A DNA stretch of 64,000 nt from Liolophura sinensis (GCF_032854445.1 NC_088297.1:1340639-1404638); one strand, 5' to 3'; positions 45,228 to 57,324 are shown, counted from the first letter of the stretch. Made by a program: numbers and translations. Notes: generated from the letters alone by a model not told the origin.

Positions 45228-45797
45228 CTGAATCAAGAAGAAATGTACAGTAAACAGGATTTATCAAATTATTTATGTTTTATCGCTAGTACCGAAGTCA
45301 TGAATTTGTCACTTTATATGTGACGGGGGTGATGATTATGTGTGGCGGTATCCGGAGAGTCTCAGTAAACCACCGCGCTTCAGCAGGTACCTGACAAACC
45401 TCAGGACTGGAAACCCCAGCCTGTGGTCTAACTCTTTAAAATTAAAATCATGGACTCATCCAAGTATCTGAGCTCATTTAATTTTCAAACAAATTTGCTT
45501 TATATATATATATATATATATACATTTTTCAGCGCCCCAGTACATCACGACATGACTGATAACCACTGGTTGTATTCCTTCTCCACCATGTAGTAGGGCT
45601 TGTTTTATATGCGTGCTTTGCTGCGTGAATCATTTAGTGTTGTTTTGTAAGCGACTCTGGAAATCATTGATTTACAGTCTGCCTTTCCCTTGTGACAAGT
45701 ACTCTAACAAATTCGGAATGGAAGCTTTGAATCCCCCGCGTGGGAAAAATAAAGGTCACTACTAATTTTTATTAATAAGTAATAACTTTTTAAATTA
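45228..45797. other. No gene; (TA)n at about 45501-45522
   Basis: Only a short TA microsatellite is evident. Confidence 0.5.
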
Positions 45798-45925
45798 TTT
45801 ATTTATTTATTTGTTGATTTATTTATTTATATAGCTTTTAATTTTTTTATGTATTCAGTTGGGGTTTACGCCATAAAATATTTCACTTATACGATATTGA
45901 CCATAAATTTTGTGGGAGGAATCCT
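45798..45925 (-). mobile_element. SINE-1 3' end with long (TTTA)n
   Basis: TTTATTTATTTATTTGTTGA, then GGGGTTTACGCCATAAAATA, CACTTATACGATATTGACCA. Confidence 0.75.
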
Positions 45926-46177
45926 GGTAGGTGCAAAAAGATATCTAAAAAGAATATATTGTAAGTTAATGCGATGACTAAGCTCATTAAATAGAACGTT
46001 TTAAAACTTTGGTTTAATTCGGTTTTAATCCGGAGGTTAGTCAGCTACACGACACTCGGGAAGGTCGGTGGGTTACTGTAGGAACTCCGAAGAAAGGTAA
46101 GGGTGATGCGTACATCCTATATTTATACTGGTTATTTAGACGATAATATATACGAAAGGAAGAGGCGAATAAAACGT

Positions 46178-46294
46178 GTCCTTCCAACACTGTGCTGGCC
46201 GCCGTCGTATAAGAACAATTTTCTTGACTACGGCGTAAAACACCAAGCAACCAAATAAATAAATAAATAAACAAATAAATAAATGAATAAAAAC
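46178..46294 (+). mobile_element. SINE-1 3' end
   Basis: GTGCTGGCCGCCGTCGTATA, GACTACGGCGTAAAACACCA, long (AAAT)n tail. Confidence 0.88.
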
Positions 46295-46310
46295 GTAAGC
46301 AAATATTTCT

Positions 46311-46632
46311 GAGTGAATGCTTGGGTTTTAACGTCGTACTCAACAATTTTTCAGTCATGTGACGACAAAAGAATCCTTATGGTGTATGTAATGTGCCCCC
46401 GTGTCGCAGGACGGATTTCCACCACTCTTTTATCTGCTTCACTGAGGAGGTTTGCCATTAGACTGATACGGTTCAACCAGTCGTTGCACTGTCCCCTTCA
46501 TGCTGAACGCCAGGCGAGGAAGTTACAACTTCCTCTTTTAAAGTCTTAGGTGTGACTCGACCCAGGATTGACCCTGAATCTACCGCTCCCAAAGCGGACG
46601 CTCTACCAACTTTACTATCCGAGCCGGTCCGC
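46311..46632 (-). mobile_element. SINE-2, full length
   Basis: Best copy of the second family. The minus-strand head reads GGCTCGGATAGTAAAGTTGG (box A) TAGAGCGTCCGCTTTGGGAG, then GGGTCAATCCTGGGTCGAG (box B), then a body ending with the complement of GCTTGGGTTTTAACGTCGTA. It abuts the SINE-1 tail at 46294. Confidence 0.85.
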
Positions 46633-47392
46633 ACTGGTGAGAGGCTGCTGCGCTAGCATATTGAAGGACAAGGAAGGCTCTTTAATGTGCTTATTATAAT
46701 GTTTTTTAAAGGTTTTAAGCCAGGAGGTTTCTCAGGTGGACGTACACGTGACTAGAAAACGTCGGTGGTTTACATCCGTGCAGTCCAGTTGTAAGTCCAA
46801 ATTACAATTTTAAATTAAGAGGTTTGCCAAGTACACATGACAGGGGAAGGTCAGTGGCTTACTCCGTCATTTACACTCGTAATTTAGACCATATCAAATA
46901 TTAAAAGTCTAGGCGCAAAAAGGTTTAATGCTATGGCAAAACGAAACAAAAGTACAACAGTTTTGGTATCGGCTGTATAAAGTTTTTATAAGTAAGATTA
47001 TTTAAAAAGTATAATGATATTGCTTGTTTTTCTGGGAGATTTTTTTTTATTTTTGTTAAGATTTAAATATTTCTGTGTTCTTATTTTCGGCTATGTGGTG
47101 AGGAGGAAGAGGAGTGGAGGAGGGGAGTGGGTGTGGGTGGGGTGGGGTGTGGTGGGGGGTGGGGGGTGGGTAATCGGATTAGCACAAGGATAAACACATG
47201 TTGTCTCTCCTGGGGCCGGTGTTACAGTGACCTCTCCCTTTGCGCTCTGCTGATTTCTTGCTCATGAGTTCCGGGCTACATGAGTTACATGATTTCTTGC
47301 ACACCAGTTACAGGTTACATGAGTTGTTATTTAGGTGAATACTTCAGGTTGCTGTCCATGGCGAGTTTTCTTGCAAAAAGTTTATTGCCTTG
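46633..47392. other. No gene; G-rich tract at 47097-47168
   Basis: 47097-47168 is almost pure G with T/A (GGGGTGGGGTGTGGTGGGG) and could form G-quadruplexes. The rest is unremarkable. Confidence 0.5.
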
Positions 47393-47540
47393 GGGTTTCT
47401 TGAGGTTTATCGTTGTACTTAACAATTATTCAGTCATATGACGACAAGGAATCATGAAGTGAATATATTGTGCCTTCTTGTGACAGGGTTAGTGCATGCC
47501 ACCAGGGTGTTTGCAGCCCCCTGAGGCATGATGCCGAAGA
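47393..47540 (-). mobile_element. SINE-2 fragment
   Basis: GTACTTAACAATTATTCAGT, CATATGACGACAAGGAATC, TTGTGCCTTCTTGTGACAGG. Confidence 0.65.
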
Positions 47541-47663
47541 AACCGGAAATGACAACCATCCAGTCACATTATGAGGATTCAGAGCCAACCAGTTCCAGAA
47601 AGCTTACTACTGAAGCTGGTAAGAAGAAAAATATCAGTTAAATGCACGACTGCGGTCAGTTTT

Positions 47664-48178
47664 ATGGGTGAATGCCTGCGTGGTTCAGTGGGTGTAGCGT
47701 ACGGATGCAGTTCAGTGATTCGGGAGCGTTCATTCGTATATGTGGGAAGATCTTCCAGCAATCTGCCGATGGTCGTGGATTTACTCCCACTTTCATGCTC
47801 GCTGCCGTTTTGTATCAATGAAACGATCTTGAGTGCAGCGAAAAACACCAACCAAATGAATAAGTATATATATATGGGTGAGAGGCTCCTGGATATGGCG
47901 CCGCGTTGCACGCTAAACCACCTTTGCCACAGGGGCTTCTGTGGCCGAGGTGGTTAGCACGCACAGAGCACTAGACCCAGAGCCTGTCACTATTGCGATC
48001 GCCGTGAGTTCATCCAGCTCATGCTGGCGTCCTCTCCGGCCGTACGTGGGAGATCTGACAGCAGAGCCCTGCGGGTGGTCATGGGTTTCCTCCCACCATA
48101 ATGCCTGGCCGCCGTCGTATAAGTGAAATATTCTCGAGTACAACGTAAAACACCAATCAAATAAATAAATAAATAAAA
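47664..48178. mobile_element. Cluster of three SINE-1 pieces
   Basis: 47664-47868 is a plus copy (box A GCGTGGTTCAGTGGG, internal deletion). 47876-47936 is a head-only minus piece (GGTGAGAGGCTCCTGG...CTAAACCACC). 47937-48178 is a nearly complete plus copy (GGCCGAGGTGGTTAGCACGC, ACCATAATGCCTGGCCGCC, (AAATA)n tail). Open frames of 110-128 codons here are SINE sequence. Confidence 0.88.
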
Positions 48179-48290
48179 CTGGTGTACCACAAGAACAACT
48201 GAATACTCAACGCGAAGGTAGTTGAATAAGAAGATTTTTCTGGCATGACTCATATTGAATCTGAAACTGAGTATGTTCAATTTTGCCTAC

Positions 48291-48825
48291 TCAAGTGTTG
48301 TACAAGAATGAGTAATCATTGTTCGGGTCGTTTTTGTGGCACATTTTGATAGCGTACTCAAATTCCTGTCGGGAGATGAAACCGTCGTTGTTTCTATCCA
48401 TCTTGCTGAAAGTTGAACGAAAAAACTCCTCGTCCTTTATCTCATGTCTCTTGTAGTGATCTCGCTACTCCACCAGGCCAATTAAGTTGTTATGGTCTTT
48501 GTCCATTAAGTCAAACCAAGCGGCTGAGAGAGCTGGAATAACTTCATTCTGGTACCAGTCCTGCTGGCTCATAGCGCCCTGACCTTTTAGCCAGTCTTCT
48601 AGATGACGGACGATTCTCCCTTTCGGCCAGCAAGTTCCAGAAGACCGTTCCAGCACCTGTTGAAGAGTTTCGCTATTTTACAGCCATACTCCACCTTTCC
48701 TTCTCGTAAAAGACGGCATGGTTACTCCATGACTTCCCGAGAACGTCAAACAGGCCCGAGCCGCTACTGTTAAAAAACTTAAAAAATCCTGTCCATTTTT
48801 GTTTCATATACGCTTCCATGTCCAT
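48291..48825 (-). pseudogene. EF-hand (sarcoplasmic Ca-binding-like) pseudogene 1
   Basis: Reads from an ATG at 48825 (MDMEAYMKQKWTGFFKFF...) to SFLYNT-stop at 48291. Ordered blocks: N-terminal helix; GAMSQQDWYQNEVIPALSAA; EF loop 1 DKDHNNLIGLVE; DHYKRHEIKDEEFFRST; EF loop 2 DRNNDGFISRQE, with all six calcium-ligand positions intact. Defects: the Trp codon after loop 1 is TAG (48465-48467), and the frame is lost between the N-terminal part and the middle (stop near 48676). No intron interrupts it. Family: EF-hand proteins of sarcoplasmic Ca-binding type, which buffer calcium in muscle cytosol; that assignment is by pattern only. Two more copies lie at 51.6-52.1 and 57.3-57.9 kb. Confidence 0.72.
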
Positions 48826-49529
48826 CTTGGATGTCAGCAGAATCTAGAGGAAAGCAAAAAAGGGGAAAACGAAAAATACAATGTGAAAAAAAATGACAAT
48901 GGCGATGGTTATCAGAACGACCTTTGTAAGGAATCCCTTGTTCTTAATTGAAAATAAAAACACCGATTAAGTTTTGCGTGGTTTACAGTAAATTATCCCT
49001 CTGCTCTGGGATCATGTAATTCATAATAGCGACTTGTGATTAAATCAGGCAACAACGAATCTGTTATTCTCTGTCGAGAGTATAACTGCAAACAGCGTTA
49101 TTATATTATGCAAACAAAACTGAAATATAAGAGTTTTTTAATCAGTAATTATTTAAAGTGTTCTCCAGAATATAAATCTGATGTGGCCTGACTTTTGTGT
49201 TCAAAGTATATGTATATCTGAAAATTTATAAAGAAATCAGCCCAATAACTCTACTGATTATTCACGTCATTACTTTAATATGTATACACATGTTGATAAA
49301 GACGTGGCTGTTTTTCGGATCCAGCTCAGTGAAAAATGTTTTCTTAATTTTACATTGAGCGTTTTGAACTGTTTATGCTGAACGCTGCGGTATCAGTACT
49401 ATGGTTTTAAGACAACGTGCCTATTTCCGTCTGAAGTTTTAGTATCGCGCTTCCTGACTGGCTGGGGACAAATGGACTCAAACATAACATTCGACGTTTA
49501 TGCCTTCAAAATTATTCTCTCGTCTATTA
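48826..49529. other. No gene recognised
   Basis: AT-rich spacer upstream of pseudogene 1. Confidence 0.45.
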
Positions 49530-50350
49530 CGAAGCTCGCCAAGTATTCTCAGTCAGGTTGGACATCTTGTCCGACAAGCAGCACTTGAAGGTACAGGTTA
49601 CAGCATAGTGAGTCATAAAGCAAATTATAGGAACGAAACATATCATAAACATCTGCAAAATCGAATGAAAATAGAAAAATAAATGCTGTACTTAATGTGG
49701 AGAATTTGCTGAAAATGTGTATCACGCAGGTGCGACAGGCAACCGCTATTTATTAATTTTTTTTCATTGACCTTTTACGCCATTTTCAAGAATATTTCAC
49801 TTATACGGTGGAGGCCAGCATTATGGTAAGATGCAAGCGGATATAGGCCGGTGGAAACCCAACAAACATCCGCAGGTTTTGCTTCTTTAAAACAGAAGTG
49901 TTAAAATCTCGTAAAGTCTTACGCCGAACTGATACAACTTGATCATGTCAAAAGTTCTCTTTCGCTCTGCTTCACTAAAAACTAGGCCATGCATTTAAAA
50001 TCTCAGCACTTCTCCAGTTACATGTTGTTCCTGCATAAATTCAAGTTTTTAATCGTATGATCAAATCTACGACGAAGAGTTTGGTTGGTTGAAACATGAC
50101 AAATCTATTTAAAATGAACTCCAAATACACACCAAATAAGTCGGGTCAATTCTGAACAGATGAGAAGATATAAGAGTTTGTACATTGTGTCTAAGATAGA
50201 CTATAATGCTTTTTAAAGATGTATATCATTTAGCACATCAAGCAGGTGTGGAAGACATCTAAATATATATTTATAACTTCTGGTCCTCTGGTCTTATACG
50301 GCATACTCCAGATTATTTTACTTAAAGGACAAGGTTTAGATATGGATAAC
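49530..50350. repeat. Duplicated block Q, copy 1
   Basis: Shares with 58540-59130 and 60330-61150: CATCTTGTCCGAC, then a SINE-1 fragment, then TTTTG(C/T)...GTGTTAAAA, TTTACAAT-type and CTCT-(G/T)CT-TTCA segments. With copy 3 it also shares TCTAAGA(T/C)AGA-TATAATGCTTTTTAAA-type sequence at its right end. About 60-75 percent alike by eye. Confidence 0.65.
49749..49882 (-). mobile_element. SINE-1 fragment within block Q1
   Basis: TTTTACGCCATTTTCAAGAA, CAGCATTATGGTAAG, CATCCGCAGGTTTTGC. The same fragment ending in ...GGTTTTG sits at the same place in Q2 and Q3, so it predates the duplications. Confidence 0.8.
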
Positions 50351-51599
50351 AACGTTTTATTCGATTTGCAACGTTCTGATATACATGCCAAGCATGTGAC
50401 AGAAAATAGGGATGATACCAACCTAGTTTGTACCTTTTTTGCTGGCTTTTAAGCCGGAAGTCTCAGATAACATACTATGTTCAAACTTTATGTAATTACA
50501 ATTTCCGTTTATTTTATCTTCTCTTAAAGAACCATTTTTAACTTTATAAATAAAAACACCAAGTCTCCAGTCAGGAACTCTTGGGTGTAGTCTCTTAAAA
50601 ACGGGTTTTTACATCAGCTTGCACTGTTTGCTTATGACCAGCGCCATACACTGCCCCTCTATTCATAATTTTGAGCATCCAGGTTCTTCGCAAGGAACAG
50701 GGGGTGACAAATGGTGCGGGCTGAATTGGCGAAATGGTGATTTTTATCGCTTGCTAAAACTTCATGTAATAGAGGACACTGAAGCTATCGTGTATAAAGA
50801 ATCTAGCGGCACAAGTGGAGCTTTTTTTTTTCTTAACAGCCATGGCATCCTTGTAAATATACGAATATTTCAACTCTGATGACCAGATGCCATAGACTGG
50901 TAAAGTTGGTGTTTTTTTTTTTGCGCGTGGACAAGGAACTGTACGAGAGTAGATTTTTCATTAAAATTCTCTTTGAACAATTTCCAAACAAACTGACCTA
51001 TAGTCATTCAAACAACCCGTTTTCGGAATAAACAACATAGCATACACCTGACTGTCATTACAGTTCATTGTGCAAATCCCGTTCACATATGCAAATGTCA
51101 GTTTCACAAATTGCTATATTTGCGTCTTCGTTTTAACACAGAGACTTCTTTTTGCGATATCCAATAGTTTATTGAACAAAACTGACCGATTTTTGTTTAA
51201 AGCTATGCCACTTATATCTGGTCACCTTCCCATATTTACCCCACTGGTCTGCATGTACTTAGTTGTGCATTACACTGCAGTGAATCTGACTGAATAAGCC
51301 TTCTTAGTAGTGTCATTTTAAAAACTGAGTATTAAAAATGAATCTGATGATTTAGTGTCCACTAATGTCATGCATACAGTTGCCGACTAAAAGTGAATCT
51401 CAGTGATTGCATCTTCCGAGAAGTGACGGACAACGTAAGTATAAAACTAATTACTACACACTGATGAAAATCTGAATACTAAAAGTAAATCTCAGTGGTT
51501 GGATCCTCACATGTAGTCGCTACGAACAACTTAACTATTGAGCCTGCGGATTAATGGCAGGGTTACAACTGTACGTATACTGAAACTGAGTGAGATCTA
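50351..51599. other. No gene; flank of EF-hand module 2 from about 51350
   Basis: 51350-51560 has GTGAATCTCAGTGATTGCAT and GTTACAACTGTACGTA, echoed at 57.1-57.3 and 63.75-64.0 kb. An 86-codon plus-strand frame at 50619-50879 is not recognised. Confidence 0.45.
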
Positions 51600-52141
51600 T
51601 TTTGTCAACTCAGCGGTGAACAAAAAAGAGTGATCATTCTACGCTTCGTGTTTGATGTACATATTTACGGCGTATTCACATTCCTGCCGGGAGATGAACC
51701 GTCGTTGTTTGTATTCATCTTGGCGAAAGTAGAGCGGATAAACACCGCTTTTCGAGTTTCACCCCGTACCTCTTGAAGTGAACCAGCGTCTCTGTCAGGC
51801 TTGTCAGGTGATCACGTTTCTCGTCCATTATATCAAACGGGGCGGCTGAGAGAGCTGGCATAGCTTCTCTGTCATCCTACTGGTTCAAAATGCATCGACC
51901 CTTGACACAATCACCCTGATTGATGGGTATTTCCCTTTTGGATCGGCACAAAGCTTCCAGAATGCCGTCGTGGAGCTTTTTGGAGATTCTCTCTATTGTA
52001 CAGCCGTTCCCCACTTTTCCCTCAAGAAGCAACTGGCATGGATATTCCATGCCTTTCGCAAAGGTGATCACGCTCGAGCAGCTTATGTTCGAAGACCTAA
52101 AAAGCTGCGACCACTGTTTGTATATACGTCTCCTTATCCAT
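51600..52141 (-). pseudogene. EF-hand pseudogene 2, most decayed
   Basis: Start-like ATG at 52141 (rc of CAT) preceded by a splice-acceptor-like ctgctgtagtcctag. Recognisable blocks: KQWSQLFRSSNISCSS, LLEGKVGNGCTIERI, then FDIMDEK-type sequence and a C-terminal EF loop with one base deleted (GATGAACCGTCG against GATGAAACCGTCG in copy 1). It shows multiple shifts and stops, and the first EF loop is degraded. Same orientation as copies 1 and 3. Confidence 0.65.
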
Positions 52142-52619
52142 CTAGGACTACAGCAGAAAATAGAATAAAGCAAGAAAACAAAAAGAAAAGATGACTAATG
52201 CTTGTGCAATGATCCAGTAATGACGACGAGGAGTCAATAGGAGTGTGTACATATATGTTGCTACTGTGTGTTCTTGTGGCAATGTGGTCACGATATGGCT
52301 AAAACATTGCCAATATTGTGGCCTTAAGCCATAACCATTTATTCATTTTTGGGCATTTCTCGGTGTTAAACGTCAGTCGTGGCAGAAACAAGTAAATAAC
52401 AACAACATAGAAGCTTTCAAGGCGATTACTGCGCACATTTCCGGTCCTAACAGTTAGAGTCTCAATGGCAAGCCTCAATCCACAGAAATTGATAAATCCA
52501 CCGTTCCTCGTGACATCCTCAGGTGAAAGATAACACTGGCATCCAAGTGACAATTCAGTAGAACACAAAGTCATTGTGACGAATGATTGATAGCCAGTCT
52601 CTCTACGTGTCACCATGCC

Positions 52620-52990
52620 CACTTACTAGCTGTAATCCAGTCCTCGGGTGATGTCATAATTTTTCAAATCATGTGTCATGCTGGGTATTGGGCGGAGTTC
52701 AACATGCTTTGACGGAAGGCCACACCAGTTACCGATACGACTTATGACGAATCTGTAAACCCTGTTACTGACACTGCCATATTTAAAATTGTTTACACGC
52801 TTTAGTATAAAACAACCTTAATAAATGGGCTTTATTTTATCTCTTGTTAGTATATAATCTCACAACAGTATGGTTTTAGAGGAGAATGTTCGGGAATTAA
52901 GGCGATGTAGCCTGTTCGCAGAGACAGTGGTGTAGGCTGTGTTACTGCGTGGAGTTTGTTCTAACCGCTTGTTAATGCAGTCATTTAAAG
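52620..52990. repeat. Duplicated block S, copy 1
   Basis: Shares with 55680-56002: GATGTCATAATTTTTCAAAT, TGTAAACCCTG, GTTTACACG(C/T)TTTAGTATAA, GGTTTTAGAG, CTATTCGCAGAG-type and GGCTGTGTTA(C/T)TGCGTG. Confidence 0.7.
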
Positions 52991-53779
52991 CAAATTACTC
53001 TTCATTGTTTCGCACGCTTACTTTTGAAATAACTTGCTTTTGAATAATTATGTCAGCCGAGGCAATAAGTTCTTCCTGTCAAAACTAAGCTGATGGAGAT
53101 TAAAAATCATGAATAATTAGAAAAAGTATTCTAACTGCGTTTTGCTTGCAACAATATAGACGTACAATATATCAATGCCCAGAACTTGTGTTGTTACGTT
53201 TAATTGATTAAAGGCAATCTTGGTAGTGAGTATAACTGTCTGTACAGACAGCTGCATATAGGTGAGTGGCTAAAAAAACAGACTATAGAAAATAGCTTAT
53301 CTCACTATGCTGAAATGCAAGGAAAAATATGTTGTCAAGTAAAGACTTTAACTTGCGATAAAATATTCCAGTCGAAGTTATTAACATGTCCGTTTAAATC
53401 TTACTACATCCTAATTGTTCATAGAATTTGGACTTAACGCTTTTTACACAAAGTCTACACCTGTCAAGAGGGTTCGCTTTTTTCTTTCACCGTACAAATT
53501 TTATAAATTTGATAATATGCTGTGATGCGGAGGGGGTAAAACCGTTATGATTAACATGAATGTTGTTTTCCCCAGATTTAGAGTTACTCTGCTGCTGACC
53601 AGCCAGTCCTTCAGTTTAGTCATTTCAATAGACATTGTATTTGCAAGCTAGACAAGATCACAGCCAGAAAGATGCAAGCACCGTCGGCAAAAAATATCAC
53701 ACTGAGTAAAGTAGATGTTTTAATAATATTAATGTTAATGTATTTTAGAAACAAAAGAGAACTGGGGATTCATCCATGG
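52991..53779. other. No gene recognised
   Basis: Nothing beyond AT-rich sequence; it may include further decayed LINE sequence. Confidence 0.4.
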
Positions 53780-54440
53780 GGAGCACTGGACGAGATAAAG
53801 GAGTGGACAACTGCTTTTTTTTTTTGGTAGGAACACATTGAGACCGTTGGCTAAGATAACTCTCAATGCAGTTTTAGTGGTATTACGAAACTCGTAGTTT
53901 TCTGATTTATGTACGAAAATTTTATGGTTGATTTTATGGTATCGAATGTTTTTTTCAGGTCTATAAATGTTACTACACTTAATTATTTCGAACCCTTTGC
54001 AACAGTACAGTTTTCAAACAGTTTCAGGGCGGCTAGTGATGTAGAATAGTTAATACGGAATCCAAACTGATTACATATCAAAAATTAAATTATTTTCAAT
54101 ATAGTCTATCATTGGTTTTGAAAAAGCACGTTCAAATAATTTATTAAAAACTAGGCAATACTGATATTGGACGATAATTTTCAACGAATAAGCGTTCATT
54201 TACCTTTTAGACAGGTGTTACTTTGGCAATCTTTAACTAAGTGGGATAAAACTGATGACAATTACGACTTGAGGCATTTAAGTAAAGACTCTCTAATTCC
54301 ATCATGTCCTACTATGTTTAAGATCAGTTATAAGATTTTCAGTTTCCAGCGCTGAACAAGGCTGTTAATTGAAATAAGTAGCAGTTGGTAAAGGGAGAAA
54401 ATTCTGACGCTATTTTTTGGACTGGGGAACTTATCATCTA
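53780..54440 (-). pseudogene. LINE reverse-transcriptase remnant
   Basis: Minus-strand fragments in the order of a non-LTR reverse transcriptase: KIAKVTPV; ENYRPISVLP (54153-54182); NKLFERAFSKPMIDYIENNL; NQFGFRINYSTSLAALKL (near 54060); TFIDLKKTFDTI (motif A, near 53950, with the catalytic Asp); then HKSENYEFRNTTKTALR. These lie in three different frames with stops, so it is dead. The catalytic FADD-type motif was not seen in the part that remains. Clade (Jockey/CR1-like) is a guess. LINEs of this kind would supply the enzyme that moves SINEs. Confidence 0.82.
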
Positions 54441-55289
54441 ATGTTACTTGGTGGGTGACAATCGGTTTTTAAAAAGGTGCAGATTAAAATCTCTCATCAG
54501 AAGACACCTTTTGTTTCCGGCTTTTATGTCATTGAGAATGATACCTTAGCCTTTATTGTAATTACTGATATTTTATCCGGGGGCGATGAATTATACGTAG
54601 CCAATAATTTTGGACGCCAATTTTTGTTTGCACAAAGTCACTCCTTCTCGCTTATATCTGGCTATGGTGAATGTCTGGTTTCTAGGCAAGTCAGGTAGAC
54701 TGGTACTGGCAGCATGCAGCCAACTTTCAGATAGACCTTGGCTGAAAATTTAAACACCATGTTTGCGATTTTTCCCATTATTTCGGAAAAGTGGTTTTTA
54801 AGACTTGAATTGAAATGTAAACAGGATATTGATTGATCTTTAGTCACAGACTAGTCTCTCACAGTTCAGTTAAACGAGTTCTGTTTTGACAGGTATCACT
54901 GTTGACGTCATCACTTATTTTCCGGACTGACCACTGAAAAAACAGCAGATTAAAGCCACTTCTACGCCCAAGGAGAATGTTTAGCAACATCGTATACCAC
55001 GCATTCGGAAATAAAAGCCTACCGTTCATTGTATTCTTTAAGAAGCAAAACCGTTTTGTTGTAAGTTTACAAAAGTGAAAGTACACAAGCCTCTAATGTC
55101 TACACAATACATCCAGATTACACATATCATTATTGACAAGAAAAAACATCCTGTAATTTACAAACGCAAGAAAGGAAAGTACTAATGTCTGGAGAACAAA
55201 CGCAACAAAACTCCATCCGAAATTAATTGTGGCAACACCTACAGTAACATAAAGCTGTAAACGTATTTCATATCCTAATATCCTAATCC
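54441..55289. other. No gene recognised
   Basis: Short frames of up to 76 codons on both strands, with no motif. Confidence 0.4.
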
Positions 55290-55440
55290 TTTTTAGAGAG
55301 ATTTGCTTGCCCATTGGAATCACGCTGAAGTGAACCGTGCCTTACCTCGAGATGCCTTTGTTAGAACGGCGTTCTTCTCTACGCTCCGCTTCTCTCCCAA
55401 GTTCAGTCTCTGTCTGCCGTTCCCAGGGCTCTGGGCCTTA
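55290..55440. repeat. Duplicated block R, copy 1
   Basis: Shares with 60205-60300 and 61955-62130: AGAGATTTG(C/A)TTGCCCA, CACTGAAGTGA-type, GTTGTCTTTGTT-type and CTCTTCTCTACGCTCCG. Confidence 0.7.
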
Positions 55441-55679
55441 ATTTATTTCAGGGGGCGCTTTTGAAAGCCAGTTATTACCAGTTTAGTTCAGTTCTTTTAT
55501 TTTAATAAATTTTATCTTCATATATCTAATAACCTATACTCAGCCCTCTGTAAAACCAGTAATGATCGGTTCCAAATTGTCAGTGTCACGTAACAAAATA
55601 AGCTCTACACATGGTTACATGTATGTTTTAAGATTATATCCTTGCAAGTAAAATGACATAAGAACACATTTTCCTATCC

Positions 55680-56002
55680 ATAATGTCAAAAGTCCACGAG
55701 CACGGTTTCGAGCCCATTGTCGCGTGTAATGTCATAATTTTTAAAAAAAATCAGAGGCATGCTGAGTACTGGGGGTAGTTCCACATGTTTTGACACCAGT
55801 TACCAAAACTGCTATGGACTTTACTGTAAACCCTGTGTCTGAAATTGCCTTATTTGAAATGTTTACACGTTTTAGTATAATAATAAGTGATTTTTTTTTA
55901 TTTCTTGTATATAATTTCACGACAGTGTGGTTTTAGAGATGGATGCGAAGAAATTAAAGCGATGTATTCTATTCGCAGAGAAGTAGGCTGTGTTATTGCG
56001 TG
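55680..56002. repeat. Duplicated block S, copy 2
   Basis: Partner of 52620-52990, cut by the solo LTR immediately after GTGTTATTGCGTG. Confidence 0.7.
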
Positions 56003-56598
56003 TGTTATGTGAACAACTGCCGTTAGCTTCTAAATTTAGCTTGCAACTGTTTACATATGCTGAGTTCAGGGCCTGCTGTCTGTCCCTGCTTTAGAATGTT
56101 CCAGAATACGCTCAATTCTGGGCCTGTTTGTTTACGACAAGTGTTCAAGAATTTCCACCAAGCTCTTGTTTCAGTCTGAATTTGTATATTTAATTTGTGC
56201 TCCTGTGTACACAGTGCTTATTAGTACACGGACCCTGTCTGTGGAATTTTGTGTATATTTCGTCATACACTCAGTTATACTGTGGATTTTCCCTCATATG
56301 AATATTGCCTCTGTGCATTTATGCCTGTGTGGTTTTCAGCATTGTAGAGTGCATGCGCCCATTTGGACTTGACACCGTTGTACATGTAAGTACTTTAGTA
56401 TTTGTATGGATATTGCTATCCTTTCTTGTTAAACGTAAGTACTTTTGTAGTTGTGTGTCTTGTTTTCTGTTCTTGTTAAACCTAATAAATTGTTGAAAAA
56501 TAAAATCTACTGGTTTTGTTTACTTTTTTGTGCTGCTACACTGTCGTGTATTTGGAACAAGCCATCTCCTTATAATACAGACAGTTTGTGTCGTAACA
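56003..56598 (+). mobile_element. Solo LTR of the same family, copy 2
   Basis: TGTTATGTGAACAACTG to GTGTCGTAACA. It aligns with 13615-14365 but lacks about 150 bp in the middle. AATAAA-type signals are retained near 56480-56505. TGCGTG precedes it and recurs 5 bp beyond its 3' end; block S1 keeps the uninterrupted TGCGTG. Confidence 0.75.
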
Positions 56599-57324
56599 GC
56601 AAATGCGTGTATAAGCAATTTTCTCTCTTTTCCTTAAAGGCTCCCTGTATGTGGCACGGTAATCAGGGCTGTTAGGTGCTGAAGCTCGGAAAGGATGTCT
56701 ACCCTCGCTGAGATAAAGTGGCGGCAAAAATAAAGTTTACATAGAGTTCAAATCAATTTATTTTGCCAAAGCAAACATCAGGATGACTGAAGTTTAATAT
56801 ATTGAATAGACCAATGACCTTAGATATTGAAAGTCTTGAGTAAAGACGGAAAAAGCAGCCTCAAATCATTTACAAGTGAACAAACAGAGCAGGGGTAGAA
56901 AAAAGCCATTCTATCTTCGTTAACAGTGAGCAGAGTATACACAAATTTGAATAGTTTTAAAATTAGTCAATATCAAAACCGATCAATATCGGGAGTGGCC
57001 ATCCCTTGCTTCAAAACCTTTCTGAGGCATAGACAAAGTCAGTTGTTTATGGGGGACATATCTGGGGGAATATAAGTATATAACTTACCCGTATAATGTG
57101 TAAGTTAATCGCCAAAAGGAATCTGACTGATTGCATCTTCCCAGTTGTTAAGGGCAACTTAAGTATATAAGTAGTAGACTACATGAGCAACTGAATTCCT
57201 CAGGGGAATCTGATTGAGTTAGATTTCTTGTTATGAGTCACACTTAATCTGATTAATAGTGTCTGCTGAATAATGTCAATGTTACAACTGTACGTACACA
57301 CAAATTGAGTATGACCAATTTTGT
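56599..57324. other. No gene; 3' flank of EF-hand module 3
   Basis: 57100-57300 carries AATCTGACTGATTGCATCTT and GTTACAACTGTACGTACAC, shared with the flanks of other copies. Confidence 0.45.

Noticed and set aside
47571-47957. Plus- and minus-strand frames of 110-128 codons
   Set aside because: They run across SINE copies and their junctions.
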